The notes under the pieces were generated by a model, which made no database searches, was not told the origin of the DNA, and worked only from the letters and a program-made list of their open reading frames with translations. This document shows, piece by piece, positions 8,000 through 16,064 of a DNA stretch of 64,000 nucleotides. Position 1 is the stretch's first letter. Each line of letters starts with the position of its first letter. The translations under genes were made by a program, and so were the position numbers. This stretch comes from Cytophagaceae bacterium (GTDB lineage Bacteria; Bacteroidota; Bacteroidia; Cytophagales; Spirosomataceae), in assembly GCA_027486845.1 (NCBI GenBank), contig JAIXOL010000021.1, positions 1-64,000 of the forward strand. Direction: 5' to 3'.

Positions 8000-9007
8000 T
8001 TAAACTCCCTTCACTATTTCAATTACCTTGATTTGCTCTAAAACCTGTTCTGGTTTGATGTAGAGTTCTTTGCCTTCAACTATCGCTCCGTGTAGGTTCT
8101 GAAAAAGTAAATCCCAGTTACCAGCTTCGGTTTCGATGTGTCCTTTGAAATGTTGGCCACCAATTTCGGTGTTCAAAATTCCCCATTTATTGCTTGGTTC
8201 TACACCAAATCCTTCCATTCTTGGCATAAGTCCAGCTTTCAGATGGTCTTCTTGTATGTCAATACCATATTTCACAAACGAGCCTTTTGTACCGTGAATA
8301 ATATATCTTGGGCCTTCTTCTCGCACCAAAAGACTCGATTTTAAAGTCACTTTTAGTTTTCCATAATCGAGTCTAATATCAAAAGCATCGTCAATGCTTG
8401 AGCCTTCACGTTGGGTATAGGTTTCACCAGAAACTGCCATTGGCGAACCAAAAAGTACAATCGTTTGGTCAATGATGTGAGCCCCCAAATCATACAAAAT
8501 TCCGTTCGCTGGACTTACTTCTTCTTTCCATTTTTTAGGATTTAAAATGGGCTTATGACGGTCGAAATGCACTTCAAAGGCTACCAATTCACCCAGAAGT
8601 TTATTTTCAATAACTTTCTTTACCGTCATAAAATCGCTATCAAATCTACGATTTTGGAAGATTGATAGTACTTTTCCTTGCTTTTTTGACAACTCAATGA
8701 GTTCTTCGGCTTCGGCTACGGTTGCTGTGAAAGGTTTTTCTACCAGCACATGTTTACGTGCCAAAAGTGCTTGTTTGGCTTGTGAAAAGTGCAAATGACT
8801 CGGAGATGCGATGCTCACTAAATCAATTTCGGTATCGGCCAAAACTTCGTCGATACTGCGAGCAACGCCCACGCTTGGATATATAGCTTGCGGGTTTTGT
8901 GAACCAGAAACGATGGTTTTGAGATTAAAATTTGGATTAGTAAGAAAAAATGGAGCTTGGAGGTATCTCCCCGAAAGTCCAAATCCAACAAGGGCAACAT
9001 TGAGCAT
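8000..9007 (-). CDS. Gfo/Idh/MocA family oxidoreductase
   Basis: A 335-residue NAD(P)-dependent sugar or cyclitol dehydrogenase of the GFO/IDH/MOCA family. The N-terminal Rossmann fold (about 1-120) shows VALVGFGLSGRYLQAP and the signature HVLVEKPFT near residue 95. The C-terminal alpha/beta domain contains YDLGAHIIDQ, which carries the usual catalytic His. The length is normal. Substrate cannot be predicted. It is a single gene, convergent with DUF5618 and divergent from the DUF2007-cdsA operon. Confidence 0.9.
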   Translation of the reverse strand: MLNVALVGFGLSGRYLQAPFFLTNPNFNLKTIVSGSQNPQAIYPSVGVARSIDEVLADTEIDLVSIASPSHLHFSQAKQALLARKHVLVEKPFTATVAEAEELIELSKKQGKVLSIFQNRRFDSDFMTVKKVIENKLLGELVAFEVHFDRHKPILNPKKWKEEVSPANGILYDLGAHIIDQTIVLFGSPMAVSGETYTQREGSSIDDAFDIRLDYGKLKVTLKSSLLVREEGPRYIIHGTKGSFVKYGIDIQEDHLKAGLMPRMEGFGVEPSNKWGILNTEIGGQHFKGHIETEAGNWDLLFQNLHGAIVEGKELYIKPEQVLEQIKVIEIVKGV

Positions 9008-9314
9008 AATGGCTTAGAATTTTTGGTTTAAACTACTAAAGTAATGGCTTTTTAAGATAAATCCAAAATTCTCATTTTTCTATGTGAAATATTAATTTTT
9101 GTTTGATTATGTTAATCAAAAAGGCAACTATTTTAAAAGCTGATGATTATACACTAAAAATATTTGCATGAAAAAAGAATAAAATCTAATTTATTAGGAA
9201 ATTTTTACCTTTAAAGATTATGAAAAAAGCAAAGCCTAAAAGTACATTTTATGACAAATATTATTTTTCAATATTTTCACCCTATATTTGGGTTAAATTC
9301 ACAATAAATACAAT
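9008..9314. other. divergent intergenic region
   Basis: 307 nt of very AT-rich sequence between two divergent genes. The only element I can support is the TATATTTG box at 9283-9290. A 36-codon frame starting at 9220 overlaps the DUF2007 start and is not considered a gene. Confidence 0.5.
9283..9290 (+). promoter_or_regulatory. Bacteroidota -7 box (TATATTTG)
   Basis: TAnnTTTG match about 25 nt before the DUF2007 start. The -33 region is T-rich but has no exact TTTG at 19 nt. Confidence 0.45.
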
Positions 9315-9533
9315 ATGGCAAACTGGGTAAAAGTTTTTGAAACCAAAAATGTTTTCAAAGCTGAATTATTAAAAAATGAGTTACAAACCAACGAAATAAT
9401 GGCAGTAATACTCAACAAACAAGATAGCAATTACCTCATCGGCTACTACGAAATACAAGTACCCGACGAGCAAGAATCAATAGCAAAAGTTGTAATCGAC
9501 ATATTTAATCAAAATGACCAAGAAGTTCAATAA
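9315..9533 (+). CDS. DUF2007 domain-containing protein
   Basis: A 72-residue protein matching DUF2007 (putative signal-transducing small proteins): VKVFETKNVFKAELLKNELQTNEI is the typical N-terminal half and the end is acidic. Function unknown. Its last 20 nt overlap the start of cdsA, implying translational coupling; this neighbour pairing is common in Cytophagales as far as I recall. Confidence 0.85.
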   Translation: MANWVKVFETKNVFKAELLKNELQTNEIMAVILNKQDSNYLIGYYEIQVPDEQESIAKVVIDIFNQNDQEVQ

Positions 9534-10350
9534 TCTTTCAAATCTTTCTCAAAGAGCCATTGCGGCAGTTGTGGGTGTGACTATTATATTAGGCGGCGTA
9601 CTTTACAACGAATGGACTTTTTGGATTTTATTTTTGGCTATCAGCATCCTTACCCAACGAGAATTTTATAAACTCCTCAAACTCGACGAAAACCACCCTC
9701 TCCTTGTTTATGGTACTTTTTGTGGCATTGTGCTAAATGCACTTACTTTTTTTATTGAAAAAGAGATATTGCCATTCAAATTTTATTATATAATTGTTCC
9801 ATTACTCACCACCACGTTTTTTATTAAACTTTACCGCAAGAAAGATACCAAACCGTTTGCCAATTTAGGATACACTTTTTTGGGCATCATCTACGTGGCA
9901 GTGCCCTTTGCCCTCATTAACGAAATGGTTTTGACCGATTCTCATGGATACGCACCACAACTGATTTTGGGTTGCTTATTTATTCTTTGGGCGAATGATA
10001 CCGGGGCATATTTTGCAGGAAGATTTCTCGGAAAAAGAAAGCTTTTTGAGCGAGTTTCACCCAAAAAAACATGGGAAGGCTTCTTTGGCGGGGCAATAAC
10101 TTCATTAATTGTAGCGTTTGTTCTAACAAAGTATTTCGATAGTTTGTTAAGTTGGCAATGGTATGGAGTAGCTATCATTATTTTTATAACAGGCACTCTC
10201 GGTGATTTGGTTGAATCGCTCTTTAAACGCAGCATAGCAATCAAAGATTCAGGGAATACAATTCCGGGGCATGGTGGTTTTATGGACAGGTTCGACGGGC
10301 TATTGCTTTCAATGCCTTTTATTGTTACATTTCTGAAAATTTTTGGTTGA
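9514..10350 (+). CDS. cdsA: phosphatidate cytidylyltransferase
   Basis: A 278-residue integral membrane enzyme that makes CDP-diacylglycerol from phosphatidic acid and CTP, the branch point of phospholipid synthesis. About seven to eight hydrophobic helices are visible. The C-terminal family signature is present (SLFKRSIAIKDSGNTIPGHG followed by GFMDRFDGLL, about 228-262), including the metal-binding Asp residues. ATG at 9514 overlaps DUF2007, and the next gene follows 10 nt after the stop. Confidence 0.95.
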   Translation: MTKKFNNLSNLSQRAIAAVVGVTIILGGVLYNEWTFWILFLAISILTQREFYKLLKLDENHPLLVYGTFCGIVLNALTFFIEKEILPFKFYYIIVPLLTTTFFIKLYRKKDTKPFANLGYTFLGIIYVAVPFALINEMVLTDSHGYAPQLILGCLFILWANDTGAYFAGRFLGKRKLFERVSPKKTWEGFFGGAITSLIVAFVLTKYFDSLLSWQWYGVAIIIFITGTLGDLVESLFKRSIAIKDSGNTIPGHGGFMDRFDGLLLSMPFIVTFLKIFG

Positions 10351-10360
10351 ATCACTCACA

Positions 10361-11074
10361 ATGAAAAATACAATTAAACTTCTGTTGATTTTTATATCCT
10401 TGATAATGAGCAATTTGGCTTTTTCTCAAGGAGAAATTAAGTATATTACGTTTTCGGGTTTAGTCATTGACAGCCAAACAAAAGAGCCACTTCCTGGGGC
10501 ATATATCACCATTCCGAGAGCGGGAAGAGGCACACTTTCAAATAGTAAAGGTTATTTTGTATTGGGTGTTTTCCCTGGCGATACCATTAATTTTAGCTAC
10601 TTAGGTTTCAAGAAACAATTTCATATTATTCCTAAAAAAGCCGACGTTGATTATTCAGTATTTGTTGAGCTTCAGGTTGACTCTAAAATGTTAAAAGAAG
10701 TTAAAGTTTATCCTTTTAGCACCGAAGAAGAATTTAAGCAAGCCTTAGTCGATATGAAACTTCCCGACGACCGTGAACGCAAAATCTTAGCCGAAACCTA
10801 TAGCCCCGAAAATATCGCCAAAATGGCTTCGGTACATGGTATGAATGTAAATGATAATTACCGTTACGGACAAAATCAGTTTATTAAACAAATGGAAAGC
10901 CGTGGTGCAGTTACAACCAATCCTTTATTAAATCCATTTGCTTGGGTAAACTTCGTAAAAGCCGTAAAAAGTGGTGCGTGGAAAGACCAAGCTTGGAAAG
11001 CAGGTGCTGCAGCCGCACCTCGTGATAACGTAACTCGTGATAAATTTTTTAGAGATAATTCTAAGAAAGATTAG
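10361..11074 (+). CDS. CarboxypepD_reg-like domain protein, exported
   Basis: A protein of about 237 residues with a signal peptide (MKNTIKLLLIFISLIMSNLAFS) followed by a carboxypeptidase-regulatory-like beta-sandwich (about 25-110: FSGLVIDSQTKEPLPGAYI, GTLSNSKGYFVLGVFPGD). The C-terminal half has no recognised domain and ends basic. ATG at 10361 is preferred over a TTG at 10343 because it starts the signal peptide. Such domains usually precede TonB-dependent receptors, but no receptor follows; this is a stand-alone periplasmic or surface protein downstream of cdsA. Confidence 0.75.
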   Translation: MKNTIKLLLIFISLIMSNLAFSQGEIKYITFSGLVIDSQTKEPLPGAYITIPRAGRGTLSNSKGYFVLGVFPGDTINFSYLGFKKQFHIIPKKADVDYSVFVELQVDSKMLKEVKVYPFSTEEEFKQALVDMKLPDDRERKILAETYSPENIAKMASVHGMNVNDNYRYGQNQFIKQMESRGAVTTNPLLNPFAWVNFVKAVKSGAWKDQAWKAGAAAAPRDNVTRDKFFRDNSKKD

Positions 11075-11088
11075 GGTATTGATGTTAT

Positions 11089-12215
11089 TTACAAAGTCTG
11101 AGTTTGGTAAGTCATTCCATTTTCTAATTCATAAATATCTTCAGCTATTTCTGCAATATTTTTATTGTGTGTAATTATTAGTATCGCTAAATTTGACTTC
11201 AATTTTTCGAGTAAATCTATCATAAACTGCTCAGTTTTACTATCCATTGCCGAAGTTGCTTCGTCAAGGAATAAAATATTTGGTTGATGATACAAAGCCC
11301 TTGCCAATGCCAATAATTGTTTTTGTCCACCCGAAAGATTGATGCCTTCTTCGCCAACGAGCGTCAAATAACCTTGTGGCAAAGTTTCAAAGAAATGCTT
11401 GAATCCTAATGTTTCACAGAAATATATTGCTTTCTCTCCTTCTTCTATGATATTTCCTAAAATGATGTTATCGAGTAGTGTTCCATTGAAAATTTTGATT
11501 TCTTGCGGTACTACTCCGATTTTGCTTCGCCAAGTATCGGAAGCAATGTTTTTGAGTGAAATGTTTTCATTGATAAGTACTTCACCAGCTTCGTAAGTTT
11601 GGAATTTTTGCAAAATTTGCAGTAAAATACTTTTACCAGAACCAACTTCTCCCAATAATACGGTTATTTCACCTTTTCTTATTGTAAGCGAAACATCTTT
11701 CAATAATTGACTTTTTCCTGCAAAACGAAAAGACAAATCTTTGATAGTCAGTGAGTTTATTTCTCCTAATTTTTGTATTATTCCAATATTGCTTTGATTT
11801 ATTTCTGGTTCAACACTTGCAAATTCATACATTCGCTCAAAAGCTACTTTGGCTTCTTGCAACTGAATATTGGTTGTTGCCAATCGTCCAACCGAGCCAA
11901 TCATGCCCGAGGTGGTCTGAGGGTTGTGACATAATGTTCGAGTTTTTGGTCTATTACTACGTGCAAGATACACGGAAACGTAGCTTCGTTTTTGAAAACT
12001 TCGAGGTCTTCTACCTCAAAAGCTTCTGCGTCTAAACGCATAGCGTTGGCGGCTTGCTGCAAACCCAAAAGGCTCGTACCTTGAATACTCGTGCCACTAA
12101 GTTCTCGCAGACGCTCAAGAGAAGCATCTCCACCATGAAAACGAATGACTGATAATAGACAAGCCACACCACAATCTGACTCGCCTTGTTGTTGCACAAA
12201 AGTTGTTGGTTTCAT
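11089..12215 (-). pseudogene. C39 peptidase-ABC bacteriocin exporter, central domain deleted
   Basis: Two recognisable ends of one exporter family without its middle. The N-terminal part (start ATG at 12215) is a C39 double-glycine peptidase: QQQGESDCGVACLLSVIRFHGG with the catalytic Cys, and the catalytic-His segment LEHYV. After HYVTTL the frame runs into a stop (TGA near 11902-11904). The C-terminal part, in another frame, begins inside the usual post-TM linker (GSVGRLATTNIQLQEAKVAF) and holds a complete ATPase: Walker A GEVGSGKS, signature LSGGQKQLLALA, Walker B ILFLDEAT, H-loop His. Roughly 290 residues forming the transmembrane domain are missing. A functional exporter cannot result. 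Confidence 0.85.
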
Positions 12216-12305
12216 ACTAAAGTTGAGGTATAACAAAATGTAAAAGCCATGCCAATAGCAGGGCAACGAGTTGCCAAAGATATTTTTGCATCGGTTTTGG
12301 TTAGT

Positions 12306-12815
12306 TTAATTTTGGTTTATATATGTCAGCAATGCTTCTATTTTGGTTTCACCACGAAATTCTTTTTGCAGAACACCTGTTTTATCATAAATAAAAATAT
12401 GAGGTACTGATACCGATCCAAAGGTCTCAACAACTTTTTCGGTTGAAAGTTTTGCAAAATAGTGCTTAGAAAGCTTATCTAAATGGTATTTTTTGCTAAA
12501 ATCATTGATTGCTGAACTATCAACCGTGGTAACCCACCAAAAATTAGTATTGACAAAATCTGATTTGTGTTCTAAAATCGACTTTGCTTCATATTGGCAA
12601 TGGTCACAATCGGGGTTGAAAAACAATATAATCGTTTGTGCATCATTGTTTGGTGCTTGTTTGCCTATCCACTGAAAAATAGTTGATTTTGGCAAGTGTT
12701 TTACGTGCTCGGCAAATACCTTTTTTGCTTCGATTTTCTTGTAAATCTGAAAGCCAAAATAAGCCAATAGTGCCAAAATACAGGCAATAATAGTAGTAAT
12801 TAGTTGTTTTTTCAT
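12306..12815 (-). CDS. membrane-anchored thioredoxin-like protein
   Basis: A 169-residue protein with an N-terminal TM anchor (about 5-25) and a thioredoxin fold facing the periplasm. It shows a CDHC active-site motif (after FFNPD, about 73-76) and the cis-Pro loop VSVPHIFIYD. Such TlpA-like proteins often accompany Bacteroidota peptide exporters, where they could form the disulfide of a two-cysteine peptide such as the precursor at 15534. It lies between the exporter remnant and the frameshifted membrane gene on the same strand. Confidence 0.8.
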   Translation of the reverse strand: MKKQLITTIIACILALLAYFGFQIYKKIEAKKVFAEHVKHLPKSTIFQWIGKQAPNNDAQTIILFFNPDCDHCQYEAKSILEHKSDFVNTNFWWVTTVDSSAINDFSKKYHLDKLSKHYFAKLSTEKVVETFGSVSVPHIFIYDKTGVLQKEFRGETKIEALLTYINQN

Positions 12816-12819
12816 AGTT

Positions 12820-13474
12820 TTATGTGGCGTTTAGACTTAGAAATGTAACGAAGACTACCCAGAGTATTATTGTAGGAATATAGGTACTTAAAACTATTTT
12901 CATTCCTCTTTGTATATCTATTTTGATTACTTTACTGATTCCGTAGGCTAAGAAAAAACTATAAAAAAGCTCAAAAAAGTTAAGAATTTGTAGAGGATAA
13001 ATCAAAAATGGTTCTACGTGCTTATAATCAAAAAGGCTTAAAGCAGAAAGAGGATAGAAATTTATCAAATCATTCAGAATATACTCTTTATCAAAAAAAT
13101 AAAACCAGATAATTTTAATAATCATTGGAATAAAGAAAATCAATTCCGCTATAGCTACAATTTTAAATAAATCTTGAAATGTTATTTTAATGTTTACTAA
13201 TATTATGCCGATATAAATAGGAAGTGATATTAGTAGCATTTTTATTAATAAGAAAGTTGGGGCCAAATAGAAATGAAAAAAGATTATCCTTATTCTCTAT
13301 CAAAACGCCTATTTTCTCAGCACTCATTTGCTTAATAAAGCTATCATAATAGCATTTATCTGTAAGAATCAATCTCTGGTTGATGTATGTAAGCAAAATT
13401 GTAATTATGCTACATAAGATGATGTAACTTAAAATTGTTTTCTTGTGTATCAATGAATAAAGGTTATTTTCCAT
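12820..13474 (-). pseudogene. integral membrane protein of the bacteriocin locus, frameshifted
   Basis: Two overlapping frames join into one plausible protein of about 220 residues. The first (ATG at 13474) gives an N-terminal TM helix and QMSAEKIGVLIENKDN. The second continues with APTFLLIKMLLISLPIYIG and several TM helices to the stop at 12820. The switch lies at a run of six A (six T on the coding strand) at 13276-13281, where a one-base change would restore the frame (FFHFYLAPTFLLIK). The family is unnamed, but I recall similar multi-pass proteins in Bacteroidota bacteriocin loci. A real mutation, a sequencing error and programmed slippage all remain possible. Confidence 0.65.
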
Positions 13475-13482
13475 TGTTTAAA

Positions 13483-14175
13483 CTAAAATAAAGTAGGAAC
13501 AGAAAAATTGATTTTGTATTTATTCAAATCTTGAGTTGTTAAATTAGGTATTATATATCCATTTTCTAATAGTGCAATTGATGAACATAGCTCGGATAAA
13601 ATATCTATTTGATGTGAAGTAACAAGAATTGCACTTCCATTTTGAGCTTTTTCTTTTAAATAAAAAATTAATTTGTTGAGGGTGTCATTATCTAATCCAT
13701 TGAAAGGTTCGTCAAGTATTAGATATTGAGGAGAGTGTATGAGTGCCGCACACAGTGATATTTTTTGTTGCATTCCTTTGGAGTAATTCTCAATTAAAGT
13801 ATTCTTATCATTGACTAAATCAAAAAAAATCAGCAAATCATCAATAATATTTTCACTATCTTTTAATTCATATAAATTTGCCACCAATTGAAGAAATTCA
13901 CCACCTTTTAACTTTTCTGAGTATAAAGGCTTATCAAACAGATAGCCAACTAATTTTCGATATTTGTAGGAGAAAGGAGATACTTTTTCGCCATTAATTG
14001 AAACAAAACCCGTATCTGGTCTTACTAAACCAGCAACTATTTTTATCAATGTAGATTTTCCTACACCGTTATTTCCAATTAAACCTTTTATTTTACCTGT
14101 TTCGATATTTAAAGAAACTTCTTGAAGAATTTTTTTATCCTTAAATTTCTTAGAAACCTTTTCAATCGTAATCAT
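13483..14175 (-). CDS. ABC transporter ATP-binding protein
   Basis: A 230-residue nucleotide-binding subunit with Walker A GNNGVGKST (about 36-44), Q-loop region near 85, signature YSKGMQQKISL (about 132-142), Walker B YLILDEPFNGLD (about 152-163) and switch His in VTSHQ. The SKGM-type signature is typical of ABC-2 exporters and of immunity or bacteriocin-export ATPases. It overlaps the membrane-protein gene upstream by 14 nt, so the two are probably subunits of one transporter. It could export the peptide or give self-immunity. Confidence 0.9.
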   Translation of the reverse strand: MITIEKVSKKFKDKKILQEVSLNIETGKIKGLIGNNGVGKSTLIKIVAGLVRPDTGFVSINGEKVSPFSYKYRKLVGYLFDKPLYSEKLKGGEFLQLVANLYELKDSENIIDDLLIFFDLVNDKNTLIENYSKGMQQKISLCAALIHSPQYLILDEPFNGLDNDTLNKLIFYLKEKAQNGSAILVTSHQIDILSELCSSIALLENGYIIPNLTTQDLNKYKINFSVPTLF

Positions 14176-14749
14176 AATCGAATCTTTGTTTTTTAAAATA
14201 TGTATTCCTTATTTGAATGTAACTGATGATTGTTACTAAAAATATTGGTACGGATAACTCAATACTAAGAATTTCGTTAAAAGTAGAAGTGAATAATTGT
14301 AATGATAAAATGAAAATAAAATATTTAATACCTCTGTTTACTTTTGATAGGTTCGATATTTCGATACCTATAATTGAACAGATAGCAAAGCATGTTAAAA
14401 ATTTATAAGAGTCTAAAAAAGGCTGATTCAAATCATTATTTACAAGTTTGATAATAAAGCTTAATACAAAGAATGAGAAGCAAAAAATAAAATTGACCAA
14501 GGTCGCAATTTTTATAACGTACCATTTATTAATAGTTGATATTACTAATAGTATTTGATTGATAAAAAAGGATTGTTTTACATTATAAAAACTATCATAA
14601 AAAAAGATAAATATTATAGAGTATGGATTAATATAGATAGGTAATTTAATAAAACAGGGCATTAGAAAAATAAAATATTTTAAGAATAGCAGTCTCCTCA
14701 AATAATATTTTATACTAATTGATATCATCATTATATAGGTTTTTATCAA
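14162..14749 (-). CDS. multi-pass membrane protein, probable ABC permease subunit
   Basis: A 195-residue, very hydrophobic protein with about six predicted helices and no recognised domain. It overlaps the previous gene by 35 nt and the ATPase gene by 14 nt, which supports a two-permease plus one-ATPase transporter. Composition is strikingly rich in Ile, Phe, Lys and Asn codons, unlike the flanking housekeeping genes. Alternative in-frame starts exist a few codons downstream. The permease role is inferred from context. Confidence 0.65.
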   Translation of the reverse strand: MIKTYIMMISISIKYYLRRLLFLKYFIFLMPCFIKLPIYINPYSIIFIFFYDSFYNVKQSFFINQILLVISTINKWYVIKIATLVNFIFCFSFFVLSFIIKLVNNDLNQPFLDSYKFLTCFAICSIIGIEISNLSKVNRGIKYFIFILSLQLFTSTFNEILSIELSVPIFLVTIISYIQIRNTYFKKQRFDYDYD

Positions 14750-15482
14750 AAAAATACTCTAAAAATAAACAGAATGTAAAACTTAAGACTATAAAAATAA
14801 AACAGATGATGCAAATAGTGGGTATGCTGAAACCTAATATTTGTTTATTATAGAAAATCAAACTCATTATTAAGGCAAATAGAACTACTAAAAAAAAGGT
14901 ATTTAAAGTTGATACTGTTTTTGCCGAAAAATTCAATATTTTGATAATATAATTAAATACTAAACTGTAACATCCAAAGGTGAGATAATGTGTAAACATA
15001 ACTACACCAAAATACAAGGCAATATTTATTAGTGAGAGGCGAGGAAAATATGTATAAATAAAAATAGAAAGTGTTATTAAATCAATGATTATATAAATCA
15101 GTCGATAACCTAAAATTTCGATAGAATATTTTAAAAAAAGCTTTTGTATGCTATTTAAAGGGAGTAAAGACAAAATATCATATAAGTTTGGATAAAGGAA
15201 GCGTTTCATAAATAAATCTACATATACCAATGCTATTAATGTTCCAGACATTGATAAAACTATATCAGGAACTTGGACTTTATTTAAAAAAATAGGGTTC
15301 TCACAAGATACCCCCCATATAAATACTTTAAATGTTAAAAACATACAAAATCCCACTACTGACACTAACGGTGTTTTTAACCCATATTGTGCTAATAAGA
15401 AGTCTAATGGATACAACTTTTTTTCTTTAGCCCTTTTTATGAGTAAAAGTGTTATTTTATGAAGGGTTATTACTTTATTCAT
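14715..15482 (-). CDS. multi-pass membrane protein, probable ABC permease subunit
   Basis: A 255-residue protein with about six to seven hydrophobic helices. The N-terminal LLIKRAKEKKLYPLDFLLAQ and the loop FMKRFLYPNLYDILSLLPL look like the cytoplasmic elements of exporter permeases in Bacteroidota peptide loci. No named domain is recognised. It is the first transporter gene after the precursor peptide, separated from it by a 13-bp hairpin (15497-15526). AT-rich codon use as in the next gene. Confidence 0.65.
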   Translation of the reverse strand: MNKVITLHKITLLLIKRAKEKKLYPLDFLLAQYGLKTPLVSVVGFCMFLTFKVFIWGVSCENPIFLNKVQVPDIVLSMSGTLIALVYVDLFMKRFLYPNLYDILSLLPLNSIQKLFLKYSIEILGYRLIYIIIDLITLSIFIYTYFPRLSLINIALYFGVVMFTHYLTFGCYSLVFNYIIKILNFSAKTVSTLNTFFLVVLFALIMSLIFYNKQILGFSIPTICIICFIFIVLSFTFCLFLEYFFDKNLYNDDIN

Positions 15483-15496
15483 ATAAATATTTATTT

Positions 15497-15526
15497 CCCG
15501 ACAATTTTAAAAATAAAACTGTCGGG
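15497..15526 (-). terminator. hairpin between precursor and transporter genes
   Basis: CCCGACAATTTTA pairs with TAAAACTGTCGGG (13 bp, one G-U on the transcript) around a 4-nt loop. On the minus strand it is not followed by a long U-run, so it may be a leaky terminator or RNA-stabilising stem that lets the precursor be made in excess over the transporter. Confidence 0.55.
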
Positions 15527-15533
15527 ATTTTAA

Positions 15534-15743
15534 TCATTTTGAGATACCGCCAAGTATTCCACCAACTATACACGAACCTAATGCGACAGCACCACCACCA
15601 ACTGGACCCCCAGCCAAAGATGCATATGCAGTTGCACCAGACCAGTTAGCGGCTGATACAGCACCGCCACAACCTGCAGCAGCTCTGCCCCAATCCCAGC
15701 CTCCTTGCAAACCTTCCATTTGCGTCATTTGTAGTTTTTTCAT
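15534..15743 (-). CDS. double-glycine leader bacteriocin-like precursor peptide
   Basis: A 69-residue peptide. The leader MKKLQMTQMEGLQGG (15 residues) has the features cut by C39 peptidases: hydrophobic positions, then Gly-Gly. The predicted mature peptide of 54 residues begins WDWGRAAAG, is rich in Gly and Ala with a GxxxG-like hydrophobic half (CIVGGILGGISK), and has two Cys (mature positions 10 and 43) that could form a disulfide. This matches class II bacteriocin-type peptides as found in Bacteroidota. The downstream genes for thioredoxin, C39 exporter and ABC transporter fit. Confidence 0.85.
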   Translation of the reverse strand: MKKLQMTQMEGLQGGWDWGRAAAGCGGAVSAANWSGATAYASLAGGPVGGGAVALGSCIVGGILGGISK

Positions 15744-15764
15744 TGTGATAAGAATTTAATATTG

Positions 15765-15782
15765 CCTTACAACATCGTAAGG
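15765..15782 (-). promoter_or_regulatory. small hairpin in the precursor leader RNA
   Basis: CCTTAC and GTAAGG around 6 nt, just after the expected transcription start and about 20 nt before the ATG. Possibly an RNA-stability element. Confidence 0.3.
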
Positions 15783-15787
15783 TGCTA

Positions 15788-15795
15788 CAAACATA
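15788..15795 (-). promoter_or_regulatory. Bacteroidota -7 box of the precursor gene
   Basis: On the minus strand TATGTTTG (TAnnTTTG), 44 nt before the precursor ATG. The -33 zone (TTTTAG, 17 nt away) falls inside the perfect inverted repeat 15801-15827. Confidence 0.55.
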
Positions 15796-15800
15796 GGGCG

Positions 15801-15827
15801 TCTCACTGAACTAAAAGTTCAGTGAGA
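15801..15827. promoter_or_regulatory. perfect 12-bp inverted repeat, candidate operator
   Basis: TCTCACTGAACT and AGTTCAGTGAGA separated by AAA. It sits directly upstream of the -7 box and covers the -33 region of the bacteriocin precursor promoter. It lacks a U-tract in either direction that would make it a terminator for a known gene. A dimeric regulator site is the best guess; the HTH protein at 16433 is the nearest candidate. Confidence 0.5.
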
Positions 15828-15840
15828 AAAAAAATACAAA

Positions 15841-15987
15841 TTATTTTGCTTTTCTTTTCCCGTTTTCTAAAAATATGATGATGGCATTGAAAATTATTAG
15901 ATAAATAAAAGCAATATTTTTATTGAAGAATAAAAGCCCGAAGCCTATGAGCACAAAAAGGAGTTTTTGAAAAAGAGATAGTTTCAT
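15841..15987 (-). CDS. 48-residue hydrophobic peptide, candidate immunity protein
   Basis: A small frame upstream of the precursor gene on the same strand. It starts MKLSLFQKLLFVLIGFGLLF, has a second hydrophobic stretch (IAFIYLIIFNAIIIFL) and ends with a basic tail ENGKRKAK. Two short TM helices with positive ends are typical of small membrane proteins and of many bacteriocin immunity peptides. There is no homology recognised; the immunity role is inferred only from position between the regulator/TA genes and the precursor. Confidence 0.5.
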   Translation of the reverse strand: MKLSLFQKLLFVLIGFGLLFFNKNIAFIYLIIFNAIIIFLENGKRKAK

Positions 15988-16064
15988 AATATGCTTAGAT
16001 TTTAGGTGCAAAAGTTTTTTTAGTGTTCCAATTTTTTCAAAGTTTGATGTTTTTCAATTAGTAT

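Noticed and set aside
9220-9330. 36-codon plus-strand frame beginning MKKAKPKSTF
   Set aside because: It overlaps the DUF2007 start and contains its likely promoter box.
15801-15827. Inverted repeat as a terminator of the small peptide gene
   Set aside because: On the minus strand the T-run lies before, not after, the stem, so it does not fit a rho-independent terminator in that direction; an operator is more consistent.
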